Of a stretch of 64,000 nt of DNA, positions 21,219-30,802 are shown piece by piece. The position numbers were made by a program, and so were the translations under genes. The stretch's first letter is position 1. Each line of letters begins with the position of its first letter. Location: positions 5,084,001-5,148,000 of the forward strand of contig OW818681.1 in the NCBI GenBank assembly GCA_942493075.1, given 5' to 3'. The DNA is from JBBQYD01 sp942493075 (GTDB lineage: Bacteria; Verrucomicrobiota; Verrucomicrobiia; Limisphaerales; UBA8199). The notes under the pieces were generated by a model. It was not told the DNA's origin and made no database searches. It saw only the letters and a program-made list of their open reading frames with translations.

Positions 21219-22394
21219 CTAAGTATTCTTGGATGTTCTAAGGAGGCGCAAAACCAGCGCCAGAAGGGTTGCAGAGATCGCCAGGCAGGCCAGCATGACC
21301 CAGCCGTACTGCCGCACGCCATGAATGGTGGCAAGCAGGCCAAACGATTTGTTGATTACCATATTTCCGATTAAGGCCAGAAAGAAAATCAGGCTGAATG
21401 CAGTGCCCGACCGACTGGCATAACGCTGCCCAATGTAACTTAACACCACGGGGAATCCAGCAGCCAATCCAGCGCCGATCATCAAAGCAGCAACAAGAGC
21501 GGTTCCGTAGCTCTCAGCAAAAGTGAGCAAAAGAGCTCCTCCAGCGGCGACACCGATGCTCCCAAAGAGCACCCGGGGAGGAGCGATGCGCCGCAGCAGG
21601 CCGCTGAGAACAAGGCGGGCGGCTACCATGGCGCCAGTGACTGCCATCAGGCCGAGCAACGTTTTCCATTCTTCAACTTGTTGCCCAGCCAAGGTTACCT
21701 TTTTGAAGTAGCGAGTCATCCAATCATTACTCATTCCCTCCATGCCACTCTGGATGGCAAGGGCCAGACCGGCGAACAGAAAAATCGGTTCCTTTAACAA
21801 GGCGAGGCCGGAGGTGATGAACTTCTCATCTGCCTTTGCTTTCGGCGGAGGAAATTGAATAACCATGCAGTAAATGACTGGGATCAGCACCACGGCACCA
21901 ATGCCGGCGATGATCGAGGGTAGTTCAAAATGCTGGGATAGGGCGGCCAGCGTGCCGGGCATGCCGAGCGCGCCAATTCCGAAGAAGACTCCCAGGAGAC
22001 TGAGTTTCGCCCCGTGATCCCCCTCACTAATATCAGAGGTCAATGCATTGGTTGCGCCGTTGAGCACACCACCTCCGAAGCCAATTAAGAAGATGAAAAA
22101 CTGCACATATCGTTCGGACGGTGCGAACGCCAATCCCTCCAAACCGGCTCCGACCAGAAGCGAGGCGCCGATCAGCATGCCCTTATATCCGAAGCGGTCA
22201 ACGACTGGGCCGAACACGATTGAGCCGAGCAAAATGCCAAAGGGCAAGAGGACCGTTAACGTACCGATCTGGTTGTCATTAAGGTGGAATCGCTCAGCCA
22301 GCATATTGTTCACCGACCCCAAAGAGAGGAAGACAATCCCGAACAGCAGCATGCCCAGGCAAGCGGCGGCAAAGACGGAACGTCGGTGAAACAT
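21219..22394 (-). CDS. MFS transporter, probable sugar permease
   Basis: 391 residues with about 12 hydrophobic segments. Motif A-like VFGPVVDRFGYKGML lies between helices 2 and 3. The glycine-rich RLVLSGLLRRI loop marks the mid-protein repeat of the motif. It resembles FucP/NanT-like sugar importers more than drug pumps, and the downstream coupled SIS-domain gene supports a sugar or amino-sugar substrate. The start at 22394 is divergent from the ligase gene, with 228 bases between them that contain both promoters. Confidence 0.8.
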   Translation of the reverse strand: MFHRRSVFAAACLGMLLFGIVFLSLGSVNNMLAERFHLNDNQIGTLTVLLPFGILLGSIVFGPVVDRFGYKGMLIGASLLVGAGLEGLAFAPSERYVQFFIFLIGFGGGVLNGATNALTSDISEGDHGAKLSLLGVFFGIGALGMPGTLAALSQHFELPSIIAGIGAVVLIPVIYCMVIQFPPPKAKADEKFITSGLALLKEPIFLFAGLALAIQSGMEGMSNDWMTRYFKKVTLAGQQVEEWKTLLGLMAVTGAMVAARLVLSGLLRRIAPPRVLFGSIGVAAGGALLLTFAESYGTALVAALMIGAGLAAGFPVVLSYIGQRYASRSGTAFSLIFFLALIGNMVINKSFGLLATIHGVRQYGWVMLACLAISATLLALVLRLLRTSKNT

Positions 22395-22622
22395 GGGCGG
22401 GATACTACTATGTAAAGTCGTAAACCCGAAAGGAAAATAATTTTACGCGCCGTTTTATTTCGCTTTCGCTGTTCCTCAACGCTGATTCCCTCTATTAGCT
22501 GAAGGGACCTCATAGGAGGATGACATTGATAGACGGTCACGCGGCATTCAACAGCAATTACGCGGGGGGGCAGCCTCGCAAACCCCAGTTGACTCTGCAT
22601 CCCGGGTGCATAGGTTTGTCCT

Positions 22623-25376
22623 GTGGATCTGTTCCGTATCGAGTATCGCCAGGGCAACTTGTTTCTCCCAGACCTGGGGCTTTGGCTTGATCCGCACGCA
22701 CCTCAAAAAGGACCAGAGCCCGTTTTTGTAAGCCATGCGCACTCAGATCACATCGCGGAGCACCGGGAAGTCATACTCAGTCCGCCCACGTCCAAGCTCA
22801 TGCAGGCGCGCATGCCGGGTCAGCGTTTGGAGCACATCCTCGCGTTCGGCGAACCGAAGGCCTTTCAGCTTCCGAACAAGACGCCTTTTACAATAACGCT
22901 GTTCCCAGCCGGCCATATCTTCGGCAGCGCGCTCGCCCAAGTAGAGGCAGAAGGCCGTTCCCTGCTCTACACAGGTGATTTCAAACTTCGGGCCAGTCTC
23001 TCGGCTGAAACCTGCCAGCCGCAACCAGCCGATGAATTGATCATGGAAACGACTTTCGGCCGGCCGCAATATGTGTTCCCTTCCACCCAAGCCGTGCTCG
23101 AAGGTGTAACCCGCTTTTGCCGCGAAGCCTTGGAGAACGATGAGACTCCGGTTTTGCTGGGATATTCACTGGGCAAAAGCCAGGAGTTGCTCTGCGGGCT
23201 GGGAGAGGCCGGTCTTCCCTTGATGCTGCATGAAGCCATTTTTCGCCTGACCCGGATCTACGAGGAGTTTGGCCGTTGCTTTCCCAAATACGACCGATAC
23301 GAGGCAGGTTCCGCCCGGGGCAAAGTTCTGCTTTGTCCGCCGAATGTGGCCAATTCGGCGATGCTGCGAAAGCTTGGCAAAACGCGCTCAGCCATTCTCA
23401 CGGGGTGGGCGGTCGATCCGAATTGCCGCTATCGCTATCAATGCGACGCGGCGTTTCCGCTGAGTGATCATGCGGACTACCCGGATCTGCTGGCGATGGT
23501 TAGGCAGGTAAACCCGAAACGCGTTTACACGCTGCACGGGTTCGCCTCGGACTTCGCCCAATCCCTGCGTGACGCCGGGTATGCCGCCCAGGCATTAAGC
23601 GAGAACGAGCAGTTCTCGCTGGGTTTGGCATTCAACACTCCTGCTCAACGCACCTCTCCGAAGCCATCAACCGATGAGCCCTCTGCTCGTCCTCTGGAAA
23701 GCTCCGGCGCGGGGTTTCTTGAGTTCGCCCAGTGTTGCGAGGCCGTTCGGCAAACCCCGGGCAAGCTGGAGAAAGTTCGCCTGCTGTCCAATTACTTGCG
23801 AACGTTGCCGCCTGCCAAAGTGGGACACGCGGCCTTATGGTTCTCAGGCCGCCCGTTTGCGCCCAATGAAAACCGGGTCCTGCAGCTCGGCTGGGCTGTT
23901 ATTCGCGATGCGCTATCCGCCGCGGCAGGCATCGATTCAGTCGCGTTCCACCAGGTATATCTCAAATACAGTGACCTCGGGGAAACCGCACGGGAGATCC
24001 TGGCGGCCCAGCAGCCAGCCGGATTGACTTTGGACGATGTCTCCCAGCTTTTCGATAGCCTTCATGCCGCCCGCGGTCCCTTGGCCAAGAAACCAGTGCT
24101 ACAGCAAATCCTCACCCGCACGTCTGCACTTGAAGCCAAATATCTGGTCAAAATCATAACGGGCGATTTGCGTATTGGCTTGAAAGAAGGGTTGGTGGAG
24201 GAAGCGATCTCCAGTGCGTTCAGCCAGCCAGCCGAGGCGGTCCGGCGCGCTCACTTGCTGGTGGGGGACATCGGGGAGACCGCTCGCATTGCGGCGGCGG
24301 GCAAACTGCAAGAAACGAGCCTTGTGCCATTCCGTCCGGTGCGGTTCATGCTCGCGTCACCTGAAGAAACCGCAGCCGCCGTTTGGGAACGCATGATGGA
24401 ACCGGGTGGGGAGGCGGATTCCCAGGAGCCGAACGGGTCGGAAGCGCCGGCCTCAGTCTGGATTGAGGACAAATATGACGGTATCCGGTGTCAGGCTCAT
24501 AAAGTGGGTTCGCGCGTGGTCCTTTATTCAAGGGATCTCAAGGATATCACGTCCACCTTTCGCGAAATTGCGGATGACTTGGCCAAAGCACCACTCGATT
24601 TCATCCTGGATGGCGAGATGGTGGCCATGCGCGGGACTGAGATCCTGCCTTTTGCCGAACTTCAGAAACGATTGGGACGTCGCGAAGGTGATTTGTTCAT
24701 GCGGGACGAAGTCCCGATCCGTTACGTTGCATTTGATCTGCTCTGGGTGGATGGGCGCAGTTTGATGGAAAGCCCGTTGAGAGAGCGCCGGGCAGCGCTG
24801 GAATCTCTCACCCCTCTGCCTCAAACCATGCGATTGGCTCACGTGGTTTCTGCAAAATCACCCGAGGAAATTGAATCCGCATTCCAAGCTGCCCGCGACA
24901 GGCGCAACGAAGGTCTGATGATTAAACAGCCTGGCAGTGTTTACGCTCCCGGGCGGCGCGGGTTGGCATGGGTAAAACTCAAGAAAGCGCAGGCCACATT
25001 GGATTGTGTGGTGGTAGGGGCAGAGTATGGCCACGGCAAACGAAGCCAGGTTCTGAGCGATTACACCTTTGCCGTGCGCGACGAGCGCAATGGCGAGCTT
25101 AAGAATATCGGCAAAGCGTTCACAGGGCTTACTGACCAGGAGATCGGTGAGCTCACTCAGCGGTTCATGCAATCAGCCGTGCGCCAGCGAGGCCGGTTCT
25201 TCGAGGTGAAACCAGAGGTCGTCCTGGAGATCGCGTTCGACAAACTTCAGCGTAGCGACCGCCACTCCAGCGGCCTTGCGATGCGGTTCCCGCGGATCAT
25301 TCGCATCCGGACGGATAAAGGTCCGGCAGACATCGATACGCTGCAAACCGCGCAACGATTGGCGAAGAAAGGCTAA
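22623..25376 (+). CDS. Fused metallo-beta-lactamase exonuclease and ATP-dependent DNA ligase
   Basis: 917 residues from a GTG at 22623. Residues 1-340 are the ligase-associated exonuclease (beta-CASP/metallo-beta-lactamase type), with the HAHSDH zinc motif at 38-43, AGHIFGSA, YTGDFK and a late LSDHADY. Residues from about 360 on are an ATP-dependent DNA ligase: an alpha-helical DNA-binding domain, the adenylation motif with Lys near 617 (EDKYDGIR), LDGEMVA near 662 and WVKLKK. In many bacteria these two proteins are separate neighbours, often with an Lhr-type helicase. Here they form one unbroken reading frame. Probable role: end trimming and sealing in DNA repair. Confidence 0.9.
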   Translation: MDLFRIEYRQGNLFLPDLGLWLDPHAPQKGPEPVFVSHAHSDHIAEHREVILSPPTSKLMQARMPGQRLEHILAFGEPKAFQLPNKTPFTITLFPAGHIFGSALAQVEAEGRSLLYTGDFKLRASLSAETCQPQPADELIMETTFGRPQYVFPSTQAVLEGVTRFCREALENDETPVLLGYSLGKSQELLCGLGEAGLPLMLHEAIFRLTRIYEEFGRCFPKYDRYEAGSARGKVLLCPPNVANSAMLRKLGKTRSAILTGWAVDPNCRYRYQCDAAFPLSDHADYPDLLAMVRQVNPKRVYTLHGFASDFAQSLRDAGYAAQALSENEQFSLGLAFNTPAQRTSPKPSTDEPSARPLESSGAGFLEFAQCCEAVRQTPGKLEKVRLLSNYLRTLPPAKVGHAALWFSGRPFAPNENRVLQLGWAVIRDALSAAAGIDSVAFHQVYLKYSDLGETAREILAAQQPAGLTLDDVSQLFDSLHAARGPLAKKPVLQQILTRTSALEAKYLVKIITGDLRIGLKEGLVEEAISSAFSQPAEAVRRAHLLVGDIGETARIAAAGKLQETSLVPFRPVRFMLASPEETAAAVWERMMEPGGEADSQEPNGSEAPASVWIEDKYDGIRCQAHKVGSRVVLYSRDLKDITSTFREIADDLAKAPLDFILDGEMVAMRGTEILPFAELQKRLGRREGDLFMRDEVPIRYVAFDLLWVDGRSLMESPLRERRAALESLTPLPQTMRLAHVVSAKSPEEIESAFQAARDRRNEGLMIKQPGSVYAPGRRGLAWVKLKKAQATLDCVVVGAEYGHGKRSQVLSDYTFAVRDERNGELKNIGKAFTGLTDQEIGELTQRFMQSAVRQRGRFFEVKPEVVLEIAFDKLQRSDRHSSGLAMRFPRIIRIRTDKGPADIDTLQTAQRLAKKG

Positions 25377-25418
25377 AGTCCCGAATCGCACTGATGGTGC
25401 AGTGGCGCTTTAGATCAG

Positions 25419-25535
25419 TACTGTTTGTAGAGAGGAGCCAAAAAGGATTACCCTGGTTCATCGGGTTGGCGCTCCTTGACGCCAACCCGATGAACCAGGG
25501 TAGAATCAAAAGGGGAGCGGTGGCTACAAACAGTA
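25419..25535. repeat. Palindromic miniature element A
   Basis: Outer perfect inverted repeats TACTGTTTGTA (25419-25429) and TACAAACAGTA (25525-25535) enclose a perfect 23-bp inner palindrome (arms 25449-25471 and 25480-25502). A related element with the same arrangement lies at 37186-37304. Confidence 0.75.
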
Positions 25536-25614
25536 CGGATTTCGGTTCGGAAAGGTGATCAAGAATTAATGATCGCCCGTCATAGCGCCTTGGATCGCCC
25601 GCAGCCAGAAGGGC

Positions 25615-25675
25615 TGAACCCGCAGGGTTCATAGCTCTTAGCCGGTGGTTGAGCGCGACAGCGCGACACCACCGG
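25615..25675. repeat. Two adjacent palindromes
   Basis: TGAACCC-GCA-GGGTTCA at 25615-25631 is followed by CCGGTGGT...ACCACCGG (25642-25649 with 25668-25675), whose interior also contains GCGCG/CGCGC repeats. Arms are perfect. Confidence 0.65.
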
Positions 25676-25793
25676 ACCAGACGTTGTGCCGTCAGCATCC
25701 CCCGTGACCAGGAATCTGCTCCTTCAGCACCAACCCTGAGAAGAAACCGCTAATTGGGAACTAATCAAACGCTAATCCAAAAACATGAAAAAA

Positions 25794-25814
25794 GGCGCTC
25801 TCAGCAAGAGCGCC
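25794..25814. repeat. Short palindrome, GGCGCTCT family (copy 2)
   Basis: GGCGCTCT-CAGCA-AGAGCGCC, followed by CTTA; same core as copy 1 at 20312-20337. Confidence 0.7.
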
Positions 25815-25859
25815 CTTATCGACTGAATCAACAAGGCATCCGAAAACAAGAAATCGGAA

Positions 25860-25880
25860 GGCGCTCTTGGCAAGAGCGCC
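25860..25880. repeat. Short palindrome, GGCGCTCT family (copy 3)
   Basis: GGCGCTCTT-GGC-AAGAGCGCC followed by CTACC, 13 bases from the stop of the Tricorn-like gene. The core is shared with copies 1 and 2. Confidence 0.7.
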
Positions 25881-25893
25881 CTACCACTAAACG

Positions 25894-28800
25894 TCACCTC
25901 CCGGAGCGGTCCGGGTACTTGGGCTTCTGTGGCACTGTAGGAGGATTCTTCTCCAACTCCTTCAGCACTTCCTGCACGGCACGCTCAAGCTGCGGGTCAC
26001 GGCCTTTGGCCATCAGCCCCGGATCGTCAACCACTGCAATATCGGGATCAACTCCCACCGACTCAATGATCCATTCACCTTTCGTGCTGTAGATACCGAA
26101 TGTCGGAACAGTCACGCTGCCATCGTCAATTAAGGAAGGCGTGCCAGTGATGCCAATGAGCCCGCCCCACGTGCGTGCACCAATGAGCGGTCCGAGGCCC
26201 GCTTTCTTAAAGTAATACGGGAAGCCGTCCCCGCCCGAACCGCTCCACCCATTGATCAGCATTGCCTTTGGCCCCGAGTGGGCTACTTGCGGCCATGACC
26301 AGTCTTTGCCGTCCCGAACGCCCCAGTAGTTCAAGGTTTTGCGAGAGAGTAACTCGACAAAACGATCCGGTATTTGCCCACCGCTGTTGAATCGTTCATC
26401 AATGATCAGACCCGGTTTGGTGAACTGCGCCCGGAATTGGCGGACGAGTTCAGATTGTCCACCACGACCGGTGTCTGGCACGTACACGTAACCGATCTGG
26501 CCCTTGGACGCCGTCTCGACGCGTTTGCGATTCGCCTCGATCCATGCCAGGTGGCGCAATCGCGCTTCGCTGCCGAGTGTTTTCACGAGCACTTCGCGAG
26601 CGCCTTCGAGTTTGGGCTCGCTGTTCACGGTTAAGAAGACTGGTTCCTCGGCCAAGCCCTGAAAGGCGGCTGAAGGCTCCTGCTCGATATCCACAGGCAA
26701 GCCGTTTACGGCGAGGAGATAGTCACCTTCTTTGATGTCCACGCCGGGCTCGCTTAAGGGCGACCGGGCAGTCGCATCCCATTCTGCGGCTTTGATGATC
26801 TGTTTGATCCGGTAGGCCTTATTCGTGAGTTCATAATCCACTCCCAGATAGCCCACTCCTCGCTGCGCCTCGGACTCCAGATCGCCGCCGCTGCGGTAGG
26901 TATGTGAGGAGCTGAGTTCTGAGATCAGTTCTCCGATGATGTAGTTAACGTCCCAACGAGTGACTGCCTCTTTTAAAAGCGCTCCGTAACGCTCGCGCAT
27001 TTCGCGCCAATCCACCCCGTGCATTGCGGGGTCGTAGAAATAGTCGCGTTCCAAACGCCAGGTTTCGGTGAAGATCTGACGCCATTCAGCCGCCGGGTCC
27101 AAGACCGTTTCCATGCCCTTCACGGGAACCTTCTTATCGAACCGCTGACCGTCCTTGGCATCGATGATTGCATACTCGCCCTTGCGCCGAACCAGGAGCT
27201 TGTCACCTTTCGCCGCGATGGAAGCGCCATCGACATCGTCCAAAACGACCTTTTCTTCGCGCTTCTCCAATTCGTAAACCATCAGTGCGCTTCGATTATC
27301 GATCTCCGCAGCGTAGGGCAAGCGACGGAAAATCAGTTTGCCGCTTACCGCATAGAGATCACCATACCGGCCCGCCCGCATCGGCAGCACGACCGACCGG
27401 CCCTCAAACCCGGCTATATCGATCTCCAACGTCTTCGCAGGCTTATCCTTTTTATCGTCAGACTTCTTATCCTCGGATTTCTTGTCTTCGGACTTCTCGG
27501 CAGGTTTGGCAGCCTCGGGCTTCGCCTCGCCCGTCTTCTCGCCTTTCTTTACCGTTACAACCTCGGCTTCCTTCGGCTTGGAGTCTTTCTCATCCTTTTT
27601 CTCATCTTTTTTATCCGCCGCGTCGTCCTTTTTGTCCTTCTTTTCCCCTTCATCATCGTTCCGCGGAGCCAGTGGGGACGGCACATCTTTCCTCAGTGAA
27701 ACGGCAGCAAGCTGGAATGAGTTTGGATAAATCCAGGTATTGTCCAGATCGCTGTACACCGGATTGAATTCACGCCCAGTCCGGTAGAACAGATACTTGC
27801 CGTCTGGATCGAACACCGGCAGATCGTCATCGTAATAACCGCTGGTGACCTGGTGTTTCTTTTCGTCCTGCACATCATACAGGCAAATGGCGGTATGCAT
27901 GTTCTCCAACTCCTGCCCGAAAGCGATCCAGCGGCTGTCCTTGGACCAGCTCACGCGGAAACCGTTGAGTCCCCCGTGATACATCCATAACTGCCTGGCA
28001 ATCTCAGACGTCTTCTTGGTTTCGAGGTTGTGCAAATGAACGCGCATCGCCTGATCAATGAACACGAGCTTTTTGCTGTCCGGCGACCACATGGGGCGAT
28101 AGCGATAGCCCGGTCCGAGCTTGGTCACAATTTCCTCGCTGCCCGAACCATCAGCCGGGCGGATCGTCAGTTCATACTCACCGGTGCGATCACTGAAATA
28201 GGCGATGGACTTGCCATCCGGCGACCATGCGGGGAAGCGTTCCGCCACCCCGGAGGACCGGGTGAGGTTCCGGACCACTCCATGTTCAGCCGGGACGGTG
28301 AAGATCTCGCCGCGCGCTTCGAAAACAACCCGCTTGCCTGCGGGCGAGATGTCCGGTTCGCGAGCCATCCGCGATACATCGGTGAGACGTGGCTTGAGAG
28401 TGGCGCGATCCGTGGCTACCGTGATTTTAACTTCGGTCTGCTTTTCGGTGGCAAGGTCGAGAACATACAACCGCCCGCCGCATTCAAAAATGAGTTCCTC
28501 CGGCCCAATGCTCGGGAAATGCACGTCCAACTCTTCAAATCGAGTGACCTGGCGCATTTGGTTCTTCTGGGTGTCATACGCCCAGATATTGAAGCGTTTG
28601 TTCTTATCGCGGTCTGAGAGGAAATACAGAGTCGAGCCGTGCCACATCGGCTGAGTATTTGCAGCAGCATTGCCTGTAAGATCGCGCGCCTCCTGGGTCT
28701 TTAAATCGAACAACCAGATGGCGGGGGTCATTCCACCGCGATACCGTTTCCAGGTCCGGAAATCGATGCCAATCGGCACATAAGCCAGGGTGTTGCCGTC

Positions 28801-29325
28801 GCCGCTGAGCATGCCGAACTCACCGTAAGGAACGGGAATGCGCGTCGGCAAACCGCCTTCAGCAGGCACAGTGTAGAGATGATTGAACCGGTCCTTTTCA
28901 CTCGTGCGGCTGGTGGCAAAGAGGATCGATTTGCCATCAGGGTGCCAATCCAGGACGCGGTCAGGTGCGCCGTGGTAGGTCACCCGGCGAGGCATGCCTC
29001 CGGCAGTTGGCACTACGTAGATATCGCTGTTGCCGTCGTAATTACCAGTGAAGGCGATCTCTGTGCCATCTGGGGAGAAACGAGGAAAGGTTTCCTCGCC
29101 GCGCGGAGAGCTAAGCCGGTAAGCCGCCCCGCCGGTTTTTGGAGCCACCCAGATGTCTCCCGCATACACAAAAGAGATTTGGGAACGCGAGATGTCCGGA
29201 AACCGCATCATGCGGGCGTCCAGGCCGCCGGCCGTGTGATTGAGGTTGTTGGTTTCGATAGCTGGGGCGCCCAAGCAGGGGGCCGCCATCAACCAGGCGA
29301 GTAGGAGCTTCGATACTGATTTCAT
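25894..29325 (-). CDS. Tricorn-type protease (S41 family) with beta-propeller and PDZ
   Basis: 1143 residues. A signal peptide (KLLLAWLMAAPCLGA) starts it. WD40/PD40-type propeller repeats follow over roughly residues 40-550, for example FSPDGTEIAFTGNYDGNSDIY and WSPDSKKLVF. A very Lys/Glu/Asp-rich linker lies at about 555-630, then further beta domains, a PDZ-like segment, and a C-terminal S41 serine-protease domain. The catalytic serine is likely in INGWSGSGGDGF near residue 1028, with RTWGGLIG nearby, as in Tricorn. It probably acts in the periplasm to degrade peptides. Size and order match Tricorn homologues; the charged linker is unusual. It converges with the ligase gene. Confidence 0.88.
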   Translation of the reverse strand: MKSVSKLLLAWLMAAPCLGAPAIETNNLNHTAGGLDARMMRFPDISRSQISFVYAGDIWVAPKTGGAAYRLSSPRGEETFPRFSPDGTEIAFTGNYDGNSDIYVVPTAGGMPRRVTYHGAPDRVLDWHPDGKSILFATSRTSEKDRFNHLYTVPAEGGLPTRIPVPYGEFGMLSGDGNTLAYVPIGIDFRTWKRYRGGMTPAIWLFDLKTQEARDLTGNAAANTQPMWHGSTLYFLSDRDKNKRFNIWAYDTQKNQMRQVTRFEELDVHFPSIGPEELIFECGGRLYVLDLATEKQTEVKITVATDRATLKPRLTDVSRMAREPDISPAGKRVVFEARGEIFTVPAEHGVVRNLTRSSGVAERFPAWSPDGKSIAYFSDRTGEYELTIRPADGSGSEEIVTKLGPGYRYRPMWSPDSKKLVFIDQAMRVHLHNLETKKTSEIARQLWMYHGGLNGFRVSWSKDSRWIAFGQELENMHTAICLYDVQDEKKHQVTSGYYDDDLPVFDPDGKYLFYRTGREFNPVYSDLDNTWIYPNSFQLAAVSLRKDVPSPLAPRNDDEGEKKDKKDDAADKKDEKKDEKDSKPKEAEVVTVKKGEKTGEAKPEAAKPAEKSEDKKSEDKKSDDKKDKPAKTLEIDIAGFEGRSVVLPMRAGRYGDLYAVSGKLIFRRLPYAAEIDNRSALMVYELEKREEKVVLDDVDGASIAAKGDKLLVRRKGEYAIIDAKDGQRFDKKVPVKGMETVLDPAAEWRQIFTETWRLERDYFYDPAMHGVDWREMRERYGALLKEAVTRWDVNYIIGELISELSSSHTYRSGGDLESEAQRGVGYLGVDYELTNKAYRIKQIIKAAEWDATARSPLSEPGVDIKEGDYLLAVNGLPVDIEQEPSAAFQGLAEEPVFLTVNSEPKLEGAREVLVKTLGSEARLRHLAWIEANRKRVETASKGQIGYVYVPDTGRGGQSELVRQFRAQFTKPGLIIDERFNSGGQIPDRFVELLSRKTLNYWGVRDGKDWSWPQVAHSGPKAMLINGWSGSGGDGFPYYFKKAGLGPLIGARTWGGLIGITGTPSLIDDGSVTVPTFGIYSTKGEWIIESVGVDPDIAVVDDPGLMAKGRDPQLERAVQEVLKELEKNPPTVPQKPKYPDRSGR

Positions 29326-29505
29326 GAAATGACCAAAAGAATCCTAAGGAATTCTCTCTCGTGTGCGAGTCTATTCTCTTATTAGCGCTTTTATGCATGC
29401 GTACTTGACGTGTGTCCGCTTTCCTCGTGAAATAACCATGCCGCGCTTGTGGTTGAGATGGGGGTTGGGGAGCGGGCGCTGAACAATTTAGATTCGACTC
29501 ATTTC

Positions 29506-29676
29506 ATGGGCTGGTTCAAACGAGATCGCGAAAAAGACAGGTTCTACCTTCTTCCTGGCATGGGAGGGAAGGCGTATGTCCGCAAGCGGAACATCATTCT
29601 GGCCTGGTCGATTATCGCGGGCTTGCTGGTCTCCGGGGTATTCGCCTGGATTCTTTACTACGTCTCGCAGCGATAG
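29506..29676 (+). CDS. Small membrane protein
   Basis: About 56 residues from ATG 29506 (MGWFKRDREKDRFYLL). A charged N-terminus is followed by one clear transmembrane helix (IILAWSIIAGLLVSGVFAW) and a short tail YYVSQR. An upstream in-frame start at 29449 gives 75 residues. It lies alone between the Tricorn-like gene and mutY on the opposite strand. No family recognised. Confidence 0.5.
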   Translation: MGWFKRDREKDRFYLLPGMGGKAYVRKRNIILAWSIIAGLLVSGVFAWILYYVSQR

Positions 29677-29716
29677 GCTGGCTTTCCCTATCCATCCGGC
29701 ATCCTGCCTTCCTACT

Positions 29717-30802
29717 TCATCCCGGATCGCGTTCAACCAGCGCGTTGGCAATGCGACGGTGCGCGCTCGGAAAGGCCAGCCGCCGCAGATCCGATTTGGA
29801 GGCCCAGACACCAGTCCGTTCCGGGCCGCTGGCTGTGGCGACATAAACCTCCATCGTGATCCGATAGCGGGTAATGCTGTGTTTTATTGTCATCCACGGG
29901 CTGCCCGCACCACGCAACTCCAGCCCCAACAAATCTGCGGCAGCAGAAGCATCCGGAACTCCGGAAATTGACTCGGTATTTGGGAACTCCCAGAGGTGTG
30001 CGTTAACGAGGCCCGCCGATCGTTGGCGCACCAAATACTTCCCTTTTCGCTCGGTGACAAAGGCGAAGAACTTGCGAGAGGTAGCCGGCACGCGGGCTCC
30101 CAAATTCGGGAGACGAGCAGCGACACCCTGGATGTAGCCCCTGCAAATCTTGCGTGCGGGGCACTCAAGACAGCGTGGGGTCTTGGGAACGCACACAGTC
30201 GCACCCAATTCCATCAGTGCCTGGTTGAGGTGACCCGGGTTTTGAGGCGCGGCTTCCACAAGTTCTGTCGCGAGCTTCCAAAGTCTCTCTCGCACCGGGT
30301 TGGTGCGAACATTTGCTCGGATGCCATGAACCCGCGCAAGCACGCGGATTACATTGCCGTCGAGGATCGGCTTGGCCTGTCCGTAAACGATGCTGCAAAT
30401 GGCACCCGCCGTGTAAGGCCCCACGCCTGGCAGATCGAGCACATCCTCGTATTGCGTTGGAAACTCTCCACCATGCCGCTTCAAAATCTCCTGAGCAGCC
30501 TTTTGGAGATTTCGCGCGCGTGAATAGTAGCCCAACCCTTCCCAGAGCTTGTGGACTTGATCGGGATCAGCATGGGCGAGGGCTGCAACATTTGGAAGTG
30601 CCTGCAACCAACGTTCCCAGTAGCCAATAACGGTTTTCACCTGAGTCTGCTGCAGCATGACCTCAGATACATGGACTGCGTAAGGATCATTGCAGTACGG
30701 CTCGCGACGCCACGGCAGGTCCCGTGCATTCTCTGCATACCATCCCAAGAGCCTGGAAACGATGGTGGCAATTTGTCGTTGGTGCGGCGTCACGCACCAC
30801 AA
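29717..30802 (-). CDS. mutY: A/G-specific adenine DNA glycosylase
   Basis: 361 residues; the frame opens with TTG at 30802 and GTG at 30793 (VTPHQRQ) is an equally good start. It removes adenine mispaired with 8-oxoguanine. VMLQQTQV is present near the N-terminus, with the helix-hairpin-helix DLPGVGPYTAGAI. The catalytic Asp lies in PILDGNVIRVL. The iron-sulfur cluster is CVPKTPRCLECPARKIC, i.e. C-x6-C-x2-C-x5-C. The C-terminal NUDIX-like 8-oxoG recognition domain follows, with HLWEFPNTE. Full length and complete. Confidence 0.95.
   Translation of the reverse strand: MWCVTPHQRQIATIVSRLLGWYAENARDLPWRREPYCNDPYAVHVSEVMLQQTQVKTVIGYWERWLQALPNVAALAHADPDQVHKLWEGLGYYSRARNLQKAAQEILKRHGGEFPTQYEDVLDLPGVGPYTAGAICSIVYGQAKPILDGNVIRVLARVHGIRANVRTNPVRERLWKLATELVEAAPQNPGHLNQALMELGATVCVPKTPRCLECPARKICRGYIQGVAARLPNLGARVPATSRKFFAFVTERKGKYLVRQRSAGLVNAHLWEFPNTESISGVPDASAAADLLGLELRGAGSPWMTIKHSITRYRITMEVYVATASGPERTGVWASKSDLRRLAFPSAHRRIANALVERDPG

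Larger units (their letters stand above)
25377..25893. other. Palindrome-rich intergenic region
   Basis: No credible gene lies between the ligase fusion and the Tricorn-like gene, which are convergent. The stretch holds at least five perfect or near-perfect inverted repeats, listed separately, packed in about 500 bases. Some could terminate the converging transcripts. Confidence 0.7.

Noticed and set aside
25297..25698. 133-residue minus-strand ORF across the palindrome region
   Set aside because: It spans several palindromes and the ligase end; no coding features.
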